Assembly: GCA_964560775.1 (NCBI GenBank)
Contig: CAZLNH010000015.1
Span: forward strand, 1 to 6,957
DNA length: 6,957 bases
DNA from: Woeseia sp964560775
GTDB taxonomy: Bacteria > Pseudomonadota > Gammaproteobacteria > Steroidobacterales > Woeseiaceae
Direction of reading: 5' to 3'
In this document: positions 5,513 through 6,957 of the stretch, piece after piece
Layout of the letters: the number at the start of each line of letters is the position of its first letter
Position numbering within the stretch: position 1 is the first letter of the stretch
Position numbers and translations under genes: made by a program
The notes under the pieces: generated by a model
Told to the model about the DNA's origin: nothing
The model's database searches: none
The model's input: only the letters and a program-made list of their open reading frames with translations

Positions 5513-6178
5513 TCAGTGGCCTGGCGCGTTACCAGCCCGGCGTAGCCGCCATGCTTTCCAGCCGGTCGTCGCGGCAAACGCGATGACCGCCAACGCCGCG
5601 ACCAGCGCTGCGGCCGTCGACGGCAGGTAGGATGACCGGTAGAAGGCATCACTGATGCCGGTGACGCCCCAGAGCGTGCCACTGCCGTCACCGACGATAA
5701 GCTGGCCACGCATGCCCTTTTCCATGTGCTGCGCCATGTCGCAGTGGATTAAATAGGTGCGGTCTTCCGGCGGGACGATGAACGTGCCGGATTGCCGCTG
5801 CCCGCCCATAGCCTCGATATGAAACATGCCCGCCGGGTAAAGGTACCGCGGCAGGCCATGCACCATCCATTGGTGACGCACGGCATCCTCGTTGACAAAA
5901 TGAATCGTCAGGCGGCTGCATGGCGGGACGCGCACTTCATGCTCGCTCATGCCGAAAATGACACCGGGCCGTTCGCCGGCATAGGCGCTGCCTGCAAAAA
6001 TCGTGAATTCGAGATCGTCACTGATCTGTTCGCAACCGCGCGGCAACCGGTCAGTGTTGGCATTCATGACAACGCCACCCTGGTCCATATGCATCGCATC
6101 ATCGTGATGCTCGTGCTGGGCGAACACCGCGAGTGGCGCGGTAAACAGCAAGCACGACACCAGGGATCGCGGCATCAT
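5513..6178 (-). CDS. Membrane-anchored periplasmic cupredoxin with type 1 copper site
   Basis: This 221-residue protein starts at the ATG at 6178, which overlaps the TGA of the upstream oxidase gene (ATGA); a GGAG lies 9 bases upstream. A Sec signal peptide covers residues 1-20 (cleavage after VFA), followed by a His/Met/Asp-rich segment (QHEHHDDAMHMDQ, 21-33) resembling copper-binding tails. The cupredoxin domain (about 55-163) has RHQWMVH (101-107) with a candidate His ligand and LIHCDMAQHMEKGM (143-156), where Cys146, His151 and Met156 form the C-x4-H-x4-M type 1 (blue) copper loop. This spacing is that of multicopper oxidases and nitrite reductases, but the oxidase motif HCH is HCD here, so one type 2/3 histidine is missing. 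Cys49 and Cys87 might form a disulfide. A C-terminal helix (about 187-205) with basic flank WRLRR anchors it in the inner membrane. It likely transfers electrons for, or supplies copper to, the coupled oxidase. Confidence 0.88.
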   Translation of the reverse strand: MMPRSLVSCLLFTAPLAVFAQHEHHDDAMHMDQGGVVMNANTDRLPRGCEQISDDLEFTIFAGSAYAGERPGVIFGMSEHEVRVPPCSRLTIHFVNEDAVRHQWMVHGLPRYLYPAGMFHIEAMGGQRQSGTFIVPPEDRTYLIHCDMAQHMEKGMRGQLIVGDGSGTLWGVTGISDAFYRSSYLPSTAAALVAALAVIAFAATTGWKAWRLRRAGNAPGH

Positions 6179-6957
6179 CGCGTGTCTCTCCGAAGCAAGC
6201 CGGCGAACAGCATTGCGCCGAGCGCGCCCGCACACAATGCCACGATCAGGAGCCGTGCCAGCAACCGCCAGTCGCTGCCCGGGTCGGCAAACAGGCCGGG
6301 CGCATAGCTTTCCCATATCGGCACCTCACGCCGGTAGTATTCCGCGGTGAAGTACGGGTCGAGGGATACGCCCTGTGTCTTCGGCCAGCCCGATTCGTCC
6401 AGGTACTCGCCGTAGACTATGGCGCTGACGTTGCCGCCCGGGCCTATGCCGTCCGTCGTCACGCCGGCATTCTGGTGATCGTGAAACAGCCAGATGCCCG
6501 GGCCGTAGGACCGCCGCCCGTCGTTGACCAGGCTCAGCGCCAGGTCCACGCGCTGTGACGTCGCCAGCCACACGACATCCTGTGGCGATCGCATGGCATC
6601 GGGCAACGGCACGCCGTCGCGGTCGATAACGGTGAACTTGTGGCCATGCGTGTGCAGGGCGATCCCTTTGGCGCCGCCGTTGACGACTCGCAGGCGCACG
6701 ATTTCACCCTCATCGGCGACAACCAGCGACTCGCGGAAGGTATAGGGAAACGAGCGTCCATTCAGCGTGAAATAGTCTGCGGTCGCGTTCGTGACATTGT
6801 AGTCGCGATGCATCGAGCGCGTGACAAGGCGAGGATCATTGGATCGCTGGATACGCTCGCCCAACTGCTTGTCGAGGTCCACATAGTGAAGGTCGTATTC
6901 CTGCGTAAATTCCGCGGCAACGGCTCTTGACGGCACGCGAACCTGGCCGGCACCGAT
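6175..6957 (-). CDS. Multicopper-oxidase-like protein, C-terminal part, membrane-anchored (N-terminus outside window)
   Basis: The frame is open from the right edge to a TGA at 6175, giving the C-terminal 260 residues; the true start is not in the window. A cupredoxin-fold Cu-oxidase domain begins near the FTLNGRSFPYTF segment (6781-6746) and contains HTHGHK (6637-6654), a copper-type histidine cluster, and PGIWLFHDHQNAG (about 6463-6500). In classical oxidases the latter place reads H-C-H-x3-H-x4-M/L; here Cys is replaced by Asp and the later His and Met are absent, so this domain cannot hold a type 1 copper of the usual kind. One transmembrane helix (about 6190-6260) and a short RRDTR tail follow. 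The family oxidises Cu(I), phenols or metals in the periplasm. The stop overlaps the start of the cupredoxin gene by four bases, implying translational coupling and fixed stoichiometry. The N-terminal domains could carry further copper ligands. Confidence 0.88.
   Translation of the reverse strand: MGAGQVRVPSRAVAAEFTQEYDLHYVDLDKQLGERIQRSNDPRLVTRSMHRDYNVTNATADYFTLNGRSFPYTFRESLVVADEGEIVRLRVVNGGAKGIALHTHGHKFTVIDRDGVPLPDAMRSPQDVVWLATSQRVDLALSLVNDGRRSYGPGIWLFHDHQNAGVTTDGIGPGGNVSAIVYGEYLDESGWPKTQGVSLDPYFTAEYYRREVPIWESYAPGLFADPGSDWRLLARLLIVALCAGALGAMLFAGLLRRDTR

Noticed and set aside
5398..5586. 62-codon rightward frame at the end of the cupredoxin gene
   Set aside because: No ribosome binding site, no recognised motif, and it runs 74 bases into the opposite gene.
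1..6957. CRISPR arrays, tRNA or rRNA genes, insertion sequences
   Set aside because: No regularly spaced repeats, cloverleaf-like segments, transposase motifs or terminal inverted repeats were seen.

Overview
The window is GC-rich, densely coding DNA from a Gram-negative bacterium. Tat and Sec export signals, periplasmic copper proteins, a FadR-type GntR regulator and the overall gene types suggest a proteobacterium, most likely a gammaproteobacterium; this taxonomic guess is inference. I see no mobile element, CRISPR array, tRNA or rRNA.

Left part (1-4584). Two leftward genes come first: a fumarylacetoacetate-hydrolase (FAH) family enzyme cut by the left edge, preceded by a GntR/FCD regulator. 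An AT-rich control region (about 1336-1380) separates them from a rightward set: a Tat-exported class V aminotransferase-fold PLP enzyme, an MFS_3/EntS-like transporter and a thioredoxin-fold protein with a CNHC motif. This looks like a regulated small-molecule locus: the regulator probably controls both directions, the FAH enzyme cleaves or processes a C-C bond in a diketo acid, the PLP enzyme acts in the periplasm and the transporter moves a related compound. The substrate cannot be read from the sequence. The closest functional precedent for an exported PLP enzyme of this fold is PvdN of pyoverdine maturation, but no siderophore synthesis gene is visible.

Middle part (4585-5258). A compact leftward unit of two small genes has its own promoter, strong ribosome binding sites and a rho-independent terminator. 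The first encodes a very acidic 97-residue protein with a C-terminal W-R-x-I-E ... L-K-R-E-L block; the second encodes a 66-residue protein with an acidic N-terminal half and a His/Arg-rich C-terminal half. Neither has a confident function. About 250 bases without a credible gene follow (5259-5512).

Right part (5513-6957). Two leftward, translationally coupled genes (ATGA overlap) encode copper proteins: the C-terminal 260 residues of a membrane-anchored multicopper-oxidase-like protein running off the right edge, then a membrane-anchored cupredoxin. The oxidase domain has His-rich copper motifs but lacks the type 1 copper Cys/His/Met ligands in its last motif, whereas the small cupredoxin carries a full C-x4-H-x4-M type 1 site. 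The pair may form a two-subunit periplasmic copper oxidase or electron-transfer system, and this is the most interesting hypothesis in the window.
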